Source: Acanthamoeba lenticulata (Eukaryota > Discosea > Longamoebia > Acanthamoebidae). Taken from it: DNA of 26,562 bases. The translations under genes and the position numbers were made by a program. Every line of letters starts with the position of its first letter. The first letter of the stretch is position 1. The stretch lies in contig NAVB01001958.1 of NCBI GenBank assembly GCA_002179805.1, positions 1 to 26,562 of the forward strand, read 5' to 3'. Positions 1 through 9,589 of the stretch are shown piece by piece. Under the pieces are notes generated by a model that was given only the letters and a program-made list of their open reading frames with translations, made no database searches and was not told where the DNA came from.

Positions 1-1024
1 AGGAACGGCACCTCCACGAGCTGCTGGATGTACTTGAGCTGGCCTTGGCGCTCGGGGCCCATGCGCTCCCACAGCGACTGCTTCGTCACCTGATAATGAA
101 GACAGTTAATAAATTAATCCTGAAATATTGATAAAAATAAATAGTAATTTGGATTAAAGCAGCCAAGGCAAGCTTACGTAGATGTCGAGCCGCGCGTTGA
201 GCGTGTTCTGGTGGTTGAGGCCCAGCACGTTCTGGTTGTAGAGCTTGTTGGTGCCCCGCCTAAGAAGATGACGTGACGTCAGCAGCTGTCGTCACGGCCA
301 CACAATATCACATGACACGAACCGGACGAGCAGGCCGATCTGGATGTCGCTGGCCTCGGCCGAGCGCGCGACGTCGACTTCCTCGCGGCCGAGGAGCCCG
401 CTCTGAGCGGCTGAGGCCAGGCGGCCGTCGCGCCGACGAACCAGGCATGGCGTGACGAGCGCGTCGCGGTCGTACTTGTAGTGCAGCACAAAGAACCGAT
501 CCTCGCACAGCAGGTCACGCAGCATCTCGAGCCCTTGGACCACCTCCATTTTCTACCGACAAAACACAAAGAAATAAGTACAAAATCAAAATAAAATAAG
601 AAAAATAGCAAGTAGAAGAACGAAGAGAAGAACCTCAGCAATCTCGGCCCGCTTCTCTGGGAAGAGGAGGTACTCGCGGCCCAAGTTGGCGTCGCCAGTG
701 GAGCCTGGAAAGACGGCGAGCACGGCCTTGCCGCGCTGGATGACATTGATGAAGGCGTCGGTGAGGCCCTGTGAAGGGTTTGGTGTGACGCGCGGCTGGT
801 AGACCACGTGCGGCAGCGATGCAGCGTGCACGCGGCCACGCTTCTGTGGCAGCTCGCCCTGCCGCGACTCGGACTCTACCACGTAGCACAAACCGCCGTA
901 GGATGTCTGTCCATGTGGCAAAATCTCTCAAGTTAGTTGTGAAGAAAAGGTGCGAACCACCACATCATAAGAAGACTGGTTATTTTTGATTTACCACAGC
1001 ATCCTCCTCCACCGTCATCTCCAT
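1..1024 (-). CDS. Unrecognised multi-exon protein, 5' part only (C-terminal part beyond left edge)
   Basis: I do not recognise the family. I start it at the ATG at 1024 (MEMTVEEDAV). Exons, read on the minus strand, are 1024-995, 906-634, 552-323, a short exon from about 258 to 178 and a last one from about 90 to 1. They join as V|TSYGG, IAE|KMEVV, LLVR|RGTNK and DIY|VTKQS, all in frame, with donors GTAAAT, GTTCTT, GTTCGT and GTAAGC. The product is soluble-looking, with no signal peptide or membrane segment. It has a compact stretch reading QRGKAVLAVFPGSTGDANLG and later RRGTNKLYNQNVLGLNHQ. It is probably a folded domain of a larger protein. The start could lie further upstream if another exon exists, but only about 190 bp separate it from the next gene. 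The exon chain is convincing; the function is unknown. Confidence 0.6.
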
Positions 1025-1211
1025 CTTAACCTCTTTGCCACCAGCATGTAAATTTCGCGTGTTTTGGAATTCCTTATAATTACGTTAATCGGTGTTGTTG
1101 TCGACAGTGTAACTGGCCAACCGATCAGGGGTTGGCCGACACGAGACGACACGCGAATTCCGGACGGGCAAAAAGATGTGCCTTTGGTTTCGGCCTTGGA
1201 TGTTCTAGCCT

Positions 1212-2012
1212 CTAAGGATGGATTATGTATGTGGGTCGTGGTGGGTGAAGAAGGGCGTAAGCGGGCACCTTGTTGCACTTGGGGCATTTAGGCAAGAGTG
1301 CGCCTTCGTTGTCGGGATATCGAGCCGAACCGTCTCGCTCTGAACGAACCCACATCTTGTCACAAAGGCCGCACTGCTCGCGTCCCCCCGTGCTGGTATT
1401 GGTCTTCCTGGTCTTGTTGGCATCATTGTTCGCTTTCGTGCGTTGCGACACCGGTGGTGTTGGGGCTGGGGGCTCTGCTTCCACCAAGTCGATGTAGCTC
1501 CTTGCTTGCGAGCCACCACCACCAGAAGATGTTGGAGGTGAAGGTGAAGGTGTCGAGGAAAAAGGCGTGGGTGAAGATGTCGTAGTAGAAGCAGCAGCAA
1601 GGCGAGGTGGTGCTGGTGGCAGCGGCCTGACACCAATGGCTGGGGGCAGCAGCGCCAGCCCCCAGGGGGAAACAGAGCCAGCCGGGCCGCGAGGAGGCAG
1701 AAGAGCGGCAGCACCGACAACAGTTGCCGTGGAGGGCGAAGAAGGTGCTGGTGGCATGTAGAAGTGGTGCATCATTTGTTGCTGCAAAAGGTAGTGGTTT
1801 TGCTGTTGTTGGTGGAGTTCTGCTAAAGTTGGGTGCATTACCCCCGCGCCCCCTCCCAGGTGATGGGCTGGGTAGTGTGGTTGGTGAAGACCAACCGGCG
1901 GCAGGGCCACTTGGATGAGCGAAGAGGTCGTCGGCGCCGCAACGCCGCTGAACGAGGAGGAGGATGGGGAAGAGGGTGGGTGGAGGGTGCGCCGTAACCC
2001 GTTGCTATCCAT
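1212..2012 (-). CDS. Pro/Ser/Gln-rich protein with C-terminal paired CxxC zinc-binding motifs
   Basis: A single open frame of 266 codons starts MDSNGLRRTL. The first 180 residues are low complexity: Ser/Pro runs, a Gln/His patch (HQQQQ, LLQQQMMHHF) and Pro/Ala stretches, as in many amoebozoan regulatory proteins. Near the C-terminus are CGLC and, 25 residues later, CPKC, which could bind one zinc ion; a Lys/Arg-rich segment (QRTKANNDANKTRK) precedes them and could serve nuclear import or nucleic-acid binding. The C-x2-C-x25-C-x2-C spacing is too long for a GATA finger, and I do not recognise the family. A weak donor (GTGCCC) follows the last cysteine pair, so the final 20 or so residues could instead be intron with a missed downstream exon. 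No catalytic motif is visible. A DNA- or RNA-binding role is inference. Confidence 0.55.
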   Translation of the reverse strand: MDSNGLRRTLHPPSSPSSSSFSGVAAPTTSSLIQVALPPVGLHQPHYPAHHLGGGAGVMHPTLAELHQQQQNHYLLQQQMMHHFYMPPAPSSPSTATVVGAAALLPPRGPAGSVSPWGLALLPPAIGVRPLPPAPPRLAAASTTTSSPTPFSSTPSPSPPTSSGGGGSQARSYIDLVEAEPPAPTPPVSQRTKANNDANKTRKTNTSTGGREQCGLCDKMWVRSERDGSARYPDNEGALLPKCPKCNKVPAYALLHPPRPTYIIHP

Positions 2013-2719
2013 GGTGGACGGGGATGGGAGGAAACCGGGCTGCCCTGCTGTCCTGGATAGGCCTATCTAGATGATGTCGCTGCCGCAGTTCAAACGTGCT
2101 GCAGCTCTAGAAATCTGTTCCGGACAGTAAGGAGCAAAGTTACAAATTAGATCAGATGAAGAAGCAAACAGCTTGAGACGGAGCTCGGGAGCAGGCCGCG
2201 GCAGCAGGTGGAGGTGAACAGGGATCAAAAGTGCGTGGGGAGAACCGAACGGACCCGGCAGTGGCACGGGTGACGCGCGGGGAGAGCAAGTGTCACTCCT
2301 TGTTCGGTCGGCTGCGAGCGAGAGAGGTGGGGCAGGGCCCGGGAAGAAGAAAAACCAGAGTGCGCTCGGCCTGGCAACGTGAACAACCACCTTGTGAACG
2401 GGGTTGTTGATAAAGCAATTCCCACGAGTTGCCACGCCCGCCCAGGTGGCCTTCCCCAATCGCGCATGCTAGTCAACCTCATCGAGAAAGAACGCGTAAC
2501 ACCCAGACCTACGTCCTCTTTTCGTCTGCTCCACGCTTACCCCAGCTGCTGGTCGCCTGTGAACGACCAAGTCGACCCGACCTACGTTTTTCGTCTCGTT
2601 GGATACGGCTCGTTTCTTTCCCAACAAACTATGTTCTCTTGGGGATCTTTGTTTCTTTTGGTACCGTACATCATTCTGGGTCGCCAGGAGTGCTTCTGCT
2701 CTTTTTGTCTCTTTTCTTT
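2013..2719. other. Intergenic stretch, no gene seen
   Basis: These 707 bp lie upstream of the CxxC protein and downstream of the PhyH-like gene. The open frames here are short, overlap one another on both strands and look like translated noise, with no domain, codon pattern or splice chain. The part next to 2012 should hold the promoter of the CxxC gene, but I see no clear TATA box or E2F-type site. Confidence 0.5.
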
Positions 2720-4118
2720 CTAGCACTTGCGGGCTTGACACTCGTAGAGGGTTGGGAAAAACTGACCCTGCAATGCCCTGGCAGATTGAGTACCAGTCGA
2801 GGCCACATGACGTCAGGAGTACTCTTAGAGGAGAGGGGAAGACATACGTTGAGTGGCTTTCCGGGAGCGATCGAGGGCAGGTCGCGCAGGAGGGGCTCCT
2901 CCGTGAGCGACGTAGTCCCGTCAGCAAACACATTTACCACCGTCGCCCGCCGAGGCGCGGCGGACCGGTTGGGGTAGGAGCCGTGGACCAGAAGGGGATG
3001 GTGGATCGAAGCCTTCCCGCCCACCTGGGTGTCAGCAACTACAACAACACAGATCTTACAAAGTGCAATCGAGAAATGATGGAGATGACCTCGCCTCGCT
3101 TGAGCAGGATGGGCTGAGGCTTGAACTGCTCGAGCTGCTCCGGAGTCAGCACCGAACGGATCGAGTCCATGTTGTCAAAATGGCTGCCACGACCTTGTCT
3201 TAGACACAGAGTAGCTCTAACGCCATGGGCGCAGGCCGATGGTTGACCTCGTACCGTGAGGTGATGGGCAGCAGCGGCCAACGGTGGGAACCGGGCACGT
3301 ACTGCAAGCACCCGTTTTCCTCTGTCTGGTCGTCCAGCGCGATGTGGACGGTCAAGTGCGCCATCGGGCCGGTGCGAGTCCAGTAGGAATAGTCTGTCCA
3401 CGCAGTTGAGCCCAAGTGCAGTTAGCGCGCGAAGTGCTTGCGCAAGTGCGGACGGTGACATGCCTTGGTGCCACGCGACGCAGGCACCATGGTGAGCCGG
3501 TTTGCAGAAGAGCTGGTCGTGCCACAGGCGAACGGACCGCTCGCCCAGCAGCTGGCTGCAGGCGCGGGCCACTCGCGGGTGAAACACAACGTCGTGGAAG
3601 CCTTCAACACAGGGACAGCCCCACGAAGGATGAGTCTCACCTTCTTCATACGCATGTATGACGCGCGCACCTGGGGAGATCCGCCAAGCCCCAAGGCAGT
3701 GCATCAAGACCAGCGAAGGGTCTGAGCATTCGTTGGCATGGAACTCGTGAAAGAGTTTGTGGCCTGGATGGTCCTCCTTCCGTATGTCCTCTAGTTCTGC
3801 CAACAAGGAGTCCACCTCTTTACAATCTTAGACCTCACGTACTGACACGTGGTGACCCAGGTGGTGGACGCACTTGACTTGGGGTGAGGATGGGGATGTT
3901 GGCCAAGAAGCCCTTTTCTTCAAACTCGAGCACGTCAGCTTCGCTTAGCCCTAGCAGCGCCCACCCTGCCCTCGAGGGCCACGGACGTGTGAGGTAGACC
4001 AACAACTGGAAGTGGACAACCTCAATAAAAGCAAACCTTCTGGGGTTGTGGGGATGGGGCAGCTGGCGAGAAAGTCGCTCACAGGTTCATGGTAGAGGCT
4101 CAGGTCTTTGACTTCCAT
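2720..4118 (-). CDS. Phytanoyl-CoA dioxygenase (PhyH) family Fe(II)/2-oxoglutarate oxygenase
   Basis: Eight exons give about 299 residues: 4118-4037, 3950-3874, 3815-3671, 3601-3464, 3393-3255, 3183-3090, 3024-2848 and 2767-2720. Family enzymes hydroxylate a substrate using O2, 2-oxoglutarate and iron; the substrate here cannot be read off. The N-terminus has the usual [14 protein letters not shown] opening. [12 protein letters not shown] leads into the iron motif H-Q-D (WHQDYSYW), followed by [20 protein letters not shown]. The distal His is in HHPLLVHGS and the 2-oxoglutarate Arg in YPNRS. The H-Q-D motif is split by an intron (3394-3463) whose donor is GC (CAAG|GCATGT); only this join restores the Asp. 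The donor before the seventh exon is ambiguous. The start at 4118 gives [12 protein letters not shown]. No peroxisomal PTS1 ends the protein (it ends ARKC). Confidence 0.85.
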
Positions 4119-4336
4119 CTTCTTGTGTTTATTGTTATGTGTTTTTTTGTTCAGCAGGAAGCTGACACGTGACTCGAAGCCAAACTGCTTTCTCTCGTTT
4201 ATTGTGTAGTTTTTGCTCGAGTCTCTCGACCAGCTTCTGCAGCACTGAGCTGGCCCAGTAGTAACCGTTGCTACAGGTGAATTACGAGAGATAGATAACA
4301 TCGACAACCAACAACAACACGTGTGGTGATGGATCG

Positions 4337-6178
4337 TCAGTAGCGACGGCCGAGGACGAGTGTGTCAGTCTCCGTGGCCGACGGACCCTTGCGCTCGGTG
4401 CCCTTGACCGGCGCCGTCGCACTCGCTGACCCATACTTGTCCGCCAGCATCTTCATGCGCGCCATGTACTCGGCACTGATTGACGAGACGACGGATGAGA
4501 ACATTAATGTCTCGCTTTTCTCAACAACAGCAGCAAAGATGTCGGTACCTGGGCGCCTTCTTCTGGGCTGCGGGCGGGGGCGACCTCGAGCGCGACGTGC
4601 GAACCCGCTTGCCGTCACGTTCATCGTCCCGGCGCCGGTCGTCTCTGCCTCCTCCTCCTCCTCGGCTTCGCTCTCGCGAGTTGGAGCGCGATCGCTTGTG
4701 GCTGCGATACCTAGAGTCGTCCCTGTCCCGGTCCCGGTCCCTGTCGCGATCTCGATCTCGATCCCTGTCGCGGTCCCGATCGCGGTCGCGGCTGGAGCTG
4801 CTGCTGGAGCTGGAGCTAGAACGGCTGCTGCTGGAACTCGAGCTGCGACCGCCGCGCTGGCCGCTCTTGGATTCTTCGATGACAATGTCGGTGGGTTTGC
4901 GGACCACGCCCGGGTTCTTTCGGTGCCACTCCGCTAGCCTTTCTGTGATTTCCTTCGATACAACGACCGGGAAGCGTGGCATCACGGTGTCTACAAACTT
5001 GTTGTTTGTCAGCAGTTCCTCCACAAACGATCCGATTGTTCTGCAGAGAAAGAGGAACGTGAGTCAAGCACGACATTGCGTTGTTGTTGTTGTTGGGATG
5101 TACATACGTGGCTCGACCCTTAGATCGGACCGTGATCTCCTCTTCATCAGCAAGGTAGGGCTCGAACCAGTCCCACAACAGCTTCGGGTTCGTGGCCATG
5201 CGCAGATAGAGAAAACCGATCGCGCGAATGTACCTGGAAATAGAGATAAAATTAATAAATACATAAATATTTCGATAATAAGCGTTAACGGAGAGGACGT
5301 ACGGTGAGTCGGTGTGGTCGAGCATGCCAATGACCTGCTTTCGGGTGAGCTTAATCGTAAAACATTTGTACATGAGACACCACGCCTGCGAAGCCATCTT
5401 GGAGTTGGGCATAAAGGGCTCTGAAAAAGAGGCAGGACGGAGAGTACAAGTGAGCTTAGAGTTCACGCATGACAAACAGAAAGAGACTCACAGAATGATG
5501 AAAATTGCAAGCATGTTTGCCTTCGAGCTAGCTCAACGGTGCTGCCGTGGTGCGCGACGTGCCAGCTGTTCGAGCTGTGCCTCGATTTATAACGAGAAGA
5601 AGAAAAAAGAGAGAGAGAGAGAGAGAGCTGCAAAGGAAGGGGTGGAACCTCAATTGGGAGTACAGACCTAAATGATCGACTGAGTAATAGATCTCGTCGA
5701 CGATCTCGTGGTAGGTCTTGATATGACTGCAATCAACACAGAATGAATTGCCGCGCTTGGTGAGGGAAAGAAGGAGAGGGGGTACATACAAGAGGCCTTT
5801 GAAGTAGGTAGAACTGAGGATGTTGGTAAGGATGAGGTCGGAGAGGTTCATTTTCTCGGTGTTGCCATGAAGTTCGAGCTTGTTCTTTTTCTCGCGATTC
5901 TCCTTTCGCTCCTTACGTCGTTGTTTCCTCTCCTCAGACACCTCTTCTTCCTTACCTTCATCCTCAGCGCCTGGAATGGGAATTCCTGACACAGGGGGCA
6001 GAGGCACACCAGAGACTGGGGGAACTCCTTGCATCATCATCATGTGGTGCATTCCATACGACGGATGCGTCATGTACCCTTGCTGCCCATAGGCGGCCAT
6101 CGCCGCAGGATCTGCGTACCCCACTGGAGCAACGGGGTAACCCTGCTGAGGGTACCCATACGGCATTCCGGCCTGCAT
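4337..6178 (-). CDS. PRPF38B: PRP38-family pre-mRNA splicing factor with RS/RD tail
   Basis: Six exons (6178-5790, 5726-5668, 5420-5303, 5233-5108, 5040-4549, 4475-4337) give 440 residues. PRP38 proteins belong to the U4/U6.U5 tri-snRNP and are needed for spliceosome activation in the nucleus. Residues 1-70 are Gly/Tyr/Met/Pro-rich (QQGYP repeats). A basic stretch (RKQRRKERKENREKKNK-like) follows. The PRP38 domain then runs from DLILTNILSSTYF through YHEIVDEIYY, AWCLMYKCFTIKLTRKQV, HTDSPYIRAIGFLYLR and WDWFEPYLADEEE. After it come poly-Ser/Arg, an Arg-Asp dipeptide run, an RS-rich segment and a short terminal exon (SAEYMARMKMLADKYG). I favour the B paralogue because the domain is followed by a long RS/RD tail; plain PRP38 (PRPF38A type) is possible. 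It shares a 166-bp promoter with the queuosine-salvage gene. Confidence 0.9.
5609..5627. repeat. (GA)n microsatellite in PRP38 intron 2
   Basis: An uninterrupted GA run of 19 bases lies inside the intron between the PRP38 exons ending at 5668 and beginning at 5420. On the gene strand it reads CT and may serve as polypyrimidine tract. Confidence 0.85.
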
Positions 6179-6243
6179 TATGTGCGAGATGAATCGAGTT
6201 CTGTTGGTAAGGAATTTAACGTTTGATCTGTCTCGGCCGACGA

Positions 6244-6251
6244 TTTGGCGC
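6244..6251 (+). promoter_or_regulatory. E2F-type site in PRP38/QNG1 bidirectional promoter
   Basis: TTTGGCGC fits the E2F/DP consensus TTTSSCGC. It sits 66 bp upstream of the PRP38 ATG (minus) and about 94 bp upstream of the QNG1 ATG (plus). Eight-base matches are not rare in GC-rich DNA, so the assignment rests on position only. Confidence 0.35.
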
Positions 6252-6344
6252 TTTTTCTTTTCTCTTCAGGTCGGAGTGTTCGTGTTTCTGCCGACACGCT
6301 AATATTTTGATTTTTCTCCGACATTTTTGGTGGAACAGCAGAAG

Positions 6345-7683
6345 ATGGCGAACACCAACGAGACGATCTTTGATCGTGTGCGATCATCTGCGCAGTTTGT
6401 GCATGACAATGCCGAGCACGTGAAGTTGAACACAGATGCCGTCACTGCCTTCGTCCGTTACCTTGATATTGGTGCGTCATTCATTATTCCCTTCCCAGCC
6501 ACGTTGCACTCATCTTCTCTGGTGCAGCTGAGTTCGAAAGCAAGTCCACTGCGAGGGGCTACCCACTTCGCTTTGAATCTCTCGCCGATGAGGCAGGCTT
6601 CTGGGGTTTGATCGATCTGCTTAACATTGGCAGCGGCTTCCGCGTGCAGCTGCACGAGGCTCGTGGCCGCGTACGTGCCCCATCCAGCATCTTAAGTCCT
6701 TGATCTTCACGAGCGAGATGCTCATGGTTTTGGCCACAACAGGGAGCGTTCGAGACGATCCAGCGTGGCCTCATGGGCATGTACATCTCGGGGGCGACCA
6801 TCAACACCAAGTACTTGAAGGAGATCTCGCTCGCGCAGGTGAGCGAGCTGTTCGACATCCCGCTCTTTGAGGAGCGCGACGTCTACGGCGGCGCCATCTT
6901 CATGTCGACCCCGGGGCCGCTCCACCCGCTGGGCTCCATGCTGCAGGCCATACTCAACGAGACCGGCAGCGTGCTGGAGCGCGAGGGCTGCGACGGCGGC
7001 CTGGGCGAATGGATTTTGCGCACCGTCCGAGCCACGCCCGAGGCCGACCCGCACGCCGCGGCCCACTTCGTGGAGAAGCTCGTGGAGACCTTCCCCGCGT
7101 TCGCCGACAAGGCCACCTACAAGGGCCGCGAAATTCTCCTCCTCAAGAAGGCGCAGCTGCTCGCCGCCGACCTCCACATTCACCTGCGGGTGCGTCTCCT
7201 CATGATGCCATGATGGTGATGCTCAAGCTGACGCCTGCTTTGGACGCAGGACAAGGAGCCGCGCTTCAACTTCCCCGACATCGAACAGACCACCGTCTTC
7301 TCTGACAACGTGCTGCCTGCCGTGTTCCGTAAGGTGCGTCGGCCTCATGCTCCGCTGCCCGTCCCTACGTGCATATAGCTCACATGCCGAGTGCGCGCGT
7401 GGGCCAGCTCGGTATTCTGGAGCTGAGCGACACGCTCAAGGCCAAGATCGACGCCAACGAAGAGCTGCCGCGCGGTGATAGCGAGGTGGAGCTGCGGAGC
7501 CTGGCCATCGTGGCCGCGGATGCCGTCGTGGCGGCTTGGAAGCGCGAGCGACAAGGCCAATCCGACGCGGCAGGCGTGCAGCTCACCGCCAAGAAGCTGG
7601 ACTACTTTTTGTGGACGAAGGGCAAGGACGAGGGCTTCCGGTCGGTAGCACGCCATGCAACCAAGGACACAATCTACTACTAG
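6345..7683 (+). CDS. QNG1: Queuosine 5'-phosphate N-glycosylase/hydrolase (DUF2419, queuosine salvage)
   Basis: Five exons (6345-6471, 6528-6670, 6743-7189, 7250-7333, 7408-7683) give 358 residues, close to the roughly 340 of the human protein (C9orf64). The family releases queuine from queuosine 5'-monophosphate, so that eukaryotes, which cannot make queuine, can reuse it for position 34 of GUN-anticodon tRNAs. Family signatures seen are the N-terminal VRSSAQFVHDNAEHVKLN, HEARGRGAFETIQRGL across exons 2/3, the central FNFPDIEQTTVFSDNVLPAVFRKLG, and the C-terminal KLDYFLWTKGKDEGFR. Donors are GTGCGT, GTACGT, GTGCGT and GTGCGT. I use the ATG at 6345; an in-frame TTG extension upstream is not needed. 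An amoeba grazing bacteria would obtain queuosine from food, which fits a salvage enzyme (inference). Confidence 0.9.
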
Positions 7684-7767
7684 TTGTCCAACGCTGAAAT
7701 AAAGTAAAAGCCTGAGGCCATGTAATGAGCTTGGGGTGCTAAGCATGCTTTGTAAAAACATGTGTCG

Positions 7768-7780
7768 TTTCCCGCCAAAA
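7768..7780 (+). promoter_or_regulatory. E2F-type site in thymidine kinase promoter
   Basis: TTTCCCGCCAAAA contains a strong E2F/DP match (TTTCCCGC) about 126-138 bp upstream of the thymidine kinase ATG. TK1 genes of animals are classic E2F targets induced at G1/S, so site and gene agree. A small inverted repeat (CCGTT...AACGG) follows near 7789-7802. Confidence 0.55.
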
Positions 7781-7905
7781 CTTTTCAGCCGTTAGCCAAC
7801 GGTTAGAAAACGAAACGCAACGTTCGAGTGTGGCGAACGAGAAGGACGCCAACCTCACCTTCTTCACAAAAGCACACACCAGCACAACGACACAGAATAA
7901 GAACA

Positions 7906-8961
7906 ATGGAGCATGCGGGAAGCATAAATGCGGGTCGGCTTGAAGTGATTTTGGGTCCTATGTTCAGTGGAAAGAGCACGGAGTTAATCCGAAGGATTAG
8001 GAGACACACGATCGCCAAGCAGCGTTGCTTCGTCATTAAGTACGCGGCGGACTCGCGCTACAGTGTCGAAAACATGGCTACACATGATAGGTACTTCTTC
8101 ATCGCCTCACTCGATCGATTTTCCGCGGTTGACCTCTGAATCCAGACAAATGCTTGCCGCTGTCTCCTGCACCAAGTTGAGTGAAGTGAAGAAGGAAGCC
8201 GCGCTTTTTGATTGCATCGGCATTGACGAGGGTCAGTTTGTACGTTTGCTTCATGTCTCGTCAACCTGAAGCTTCTTTACAAACGATGCTCAATTCGCCT
8301 TCATCGTACCTCGCAGTTCCCAGACATCGTGCCTTTCTGTGAGCTCATGGCCAACCTTGGCAAGATCGTCATCGTGGCCGCTCTCGACGGCACTTTCCAG
8401 CGCAAGGTTTGTGATCTCCACAGAGTGACTCTGCATCATTGAGTTGATGCTCACGTTTCATTGACGATGTCCATTCTTCTCTTAGCCCTTCGGCTCCGTG
8501 CTCGAGCTGATTCCGTTGGCCGAGTCGGTCTCCAAGCTGTCGGCCGTATGCATGTACTGCTCCAAAGACGCTAGGTAGGCATATATCCTCTTCTTCTGCT
8601 ACCACCTTTACCAGGAGCTTACGGTGGACTGGTGAGCAGCTACACGCAGCGACTGGGCGCGGAGACGGCGGTTGAAGTGATCGGTGGCAGCGACAAGTAC
8701 ATCGCCGTGTGCCGCCATTGCTACCTCACCAACGCGGCAGCCACGATGACAAAGGACAATGCCATGCTGGCGACGTCGTCTACGTCTTCTGAGGGCGCGC
8801 AGCCGTCGTCTAAGAAGCCTTCAACCCAAACGTCGCAGGGACCATCGACGCCCATCCGCAAGCGGCTCGCCAAGAGGAAGTCACTCAACTCGCCCAAGAA
8901 GATGCCCTCTCCCGCAAAGCGAATCGCCAAACGAAGACGCTCGCAGGGCAACGTGGCCTGA
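7906..8961 (+). CDS. TK1: Thymidine kinase, TK1/type II, with basic C-terminal tail
   Basis: Five exons (7906-8090, 8146-8239, 8317-8406, 8486-8574, 8640-8961) give 259 residues. The enzyme phosphorylates thymidine to dTMP using ATP (DNA precursor salvage). Motifs in order: P-loop GPMFSGKST at residues 17-25; the catalytic acid motif DEGQFFPD completed across exons 2/3; [13 protein letters not shown]; first zinc pair CMYC; the lasso-like SYTQRLG created by the exon 4/5 join; [14 protein letters not shown]; second zinc pair CRHC. The kinase core is complete by about residue 187. The remaining 70 or so residues are Ser/Thr/Pro/Lys-rich, with TP/SP pairs and basic clusters ([13 protein letters not shown]) that look like nuclear-localisation signals flanked by CDK-type sites; human TK1 has a much shorter tail. 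The start has the expected short lead before GRLEVILG. Confidence 0.92.
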
Positions 8962-8965
8962 ACAG

Positions 8966-8991
8966 AGGAGGAGCCATGCTTTATTCCTCCT
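8966..8991 (+). other. Short 3' UTR hairpin after thymidine kinase
   Basis: AGGAGGA (8966-8972) and TCCTCCT (8985-8991) can form a 7-bp stem with a 12-nt loop just after the stop codon. Function is unknown; it may be chance. Confidence 0.3.
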
Positions 8992-9066
8992 GTACAGAAG
9001 CGAGCGTACTGAATAGGACTCTTTTCGCTCTTAACGAAACCTGGTGGGCCGTGGGCTGACGGCGGT

Positions 9067-9333
9067 TTACGGCAGCGTTACTGTCGTCTTGTCCTTGGGC
9101 GGGGAGCGGCGTGCGCAGCCTGTACCAAGGTCCTCCAACGTCAGGCCTTGGCCTCCGGTGCACACCTTGCAGTTGGTGTAGAAGGGACGAACGTCGGGGT
9201 CTCTCTGACAGTCCAGGTTCGTTTCGGCTTGCTGTCGCTGCAGCCACGCTGGTAGTCCCGCCCTCATGATGTAGACGAACAAGACCAACCAGGCTCCAAG
9301 AAAGCCGATCAGGAAGCCTATCACGCCGCTCAT
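9067..9333 (-). CDS. Small membrane protein, 88 aa, unrecognised
   Basis: An uninterrupted ORF starts MSGVIGFLIGFLGAW. Residues 4-24 form one strong hydrophobic helix (signal anchor or single membrane span), followed by an Arg/Gln-containing segment and a polar tail with four cysteines (LDC, NCKVC, TGC) that could form disulfides or bind metal. It ends KDKTTVTLP. It runs tail-to-tail with thymidine kinase (105 bp between stops). I do not recognise the family. A composition change from hydrophobic helix to Cys-containing polar tail argues for a real protein, but no intron or homologue supports it. Confidence 0.5.
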   Translation of the reverse strand: MSGVIGFLIGFLGAWLVLFVYIMRAGLPAWLQRQQAETNLDCQRDPDVRPFYTNCKVCTGGQGLTLEDLGTGCARRSPPKDKTTVTLP

Positions 9334-9589
9334 GCTTGTTGCTGCTTGCTACACTCGTGGCGTCACTTTGCAAGGCCTTGTTGGCGACGCTACACGTTTT
9401 GCGGCTTTGCCTGCCTTTCAGTGGCGGCCTTGTTGCGCTCAAGAACAGAGGCACCTTCTACAAGCTCTGTTGTTGCATGGAGCCAAACAAGCCTCTGCGT
9501 TATCTCTTCTGCGTTTTCTTTTTATGTATATACATCTCCTTCCTCTTCCTCTTCTAAGCAAGTGCTTGCTGAAGCGTATCTGGTGTGGC

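Noticed and set aside
4480..5307. Long plus-strand ORF with RSRS-like repeats
   Set aside because: Antisense shadow of the PRP38 RS/RD tail; the repeat codons read similarly on both strands. It crosses PRP38 introns and has no family feature.
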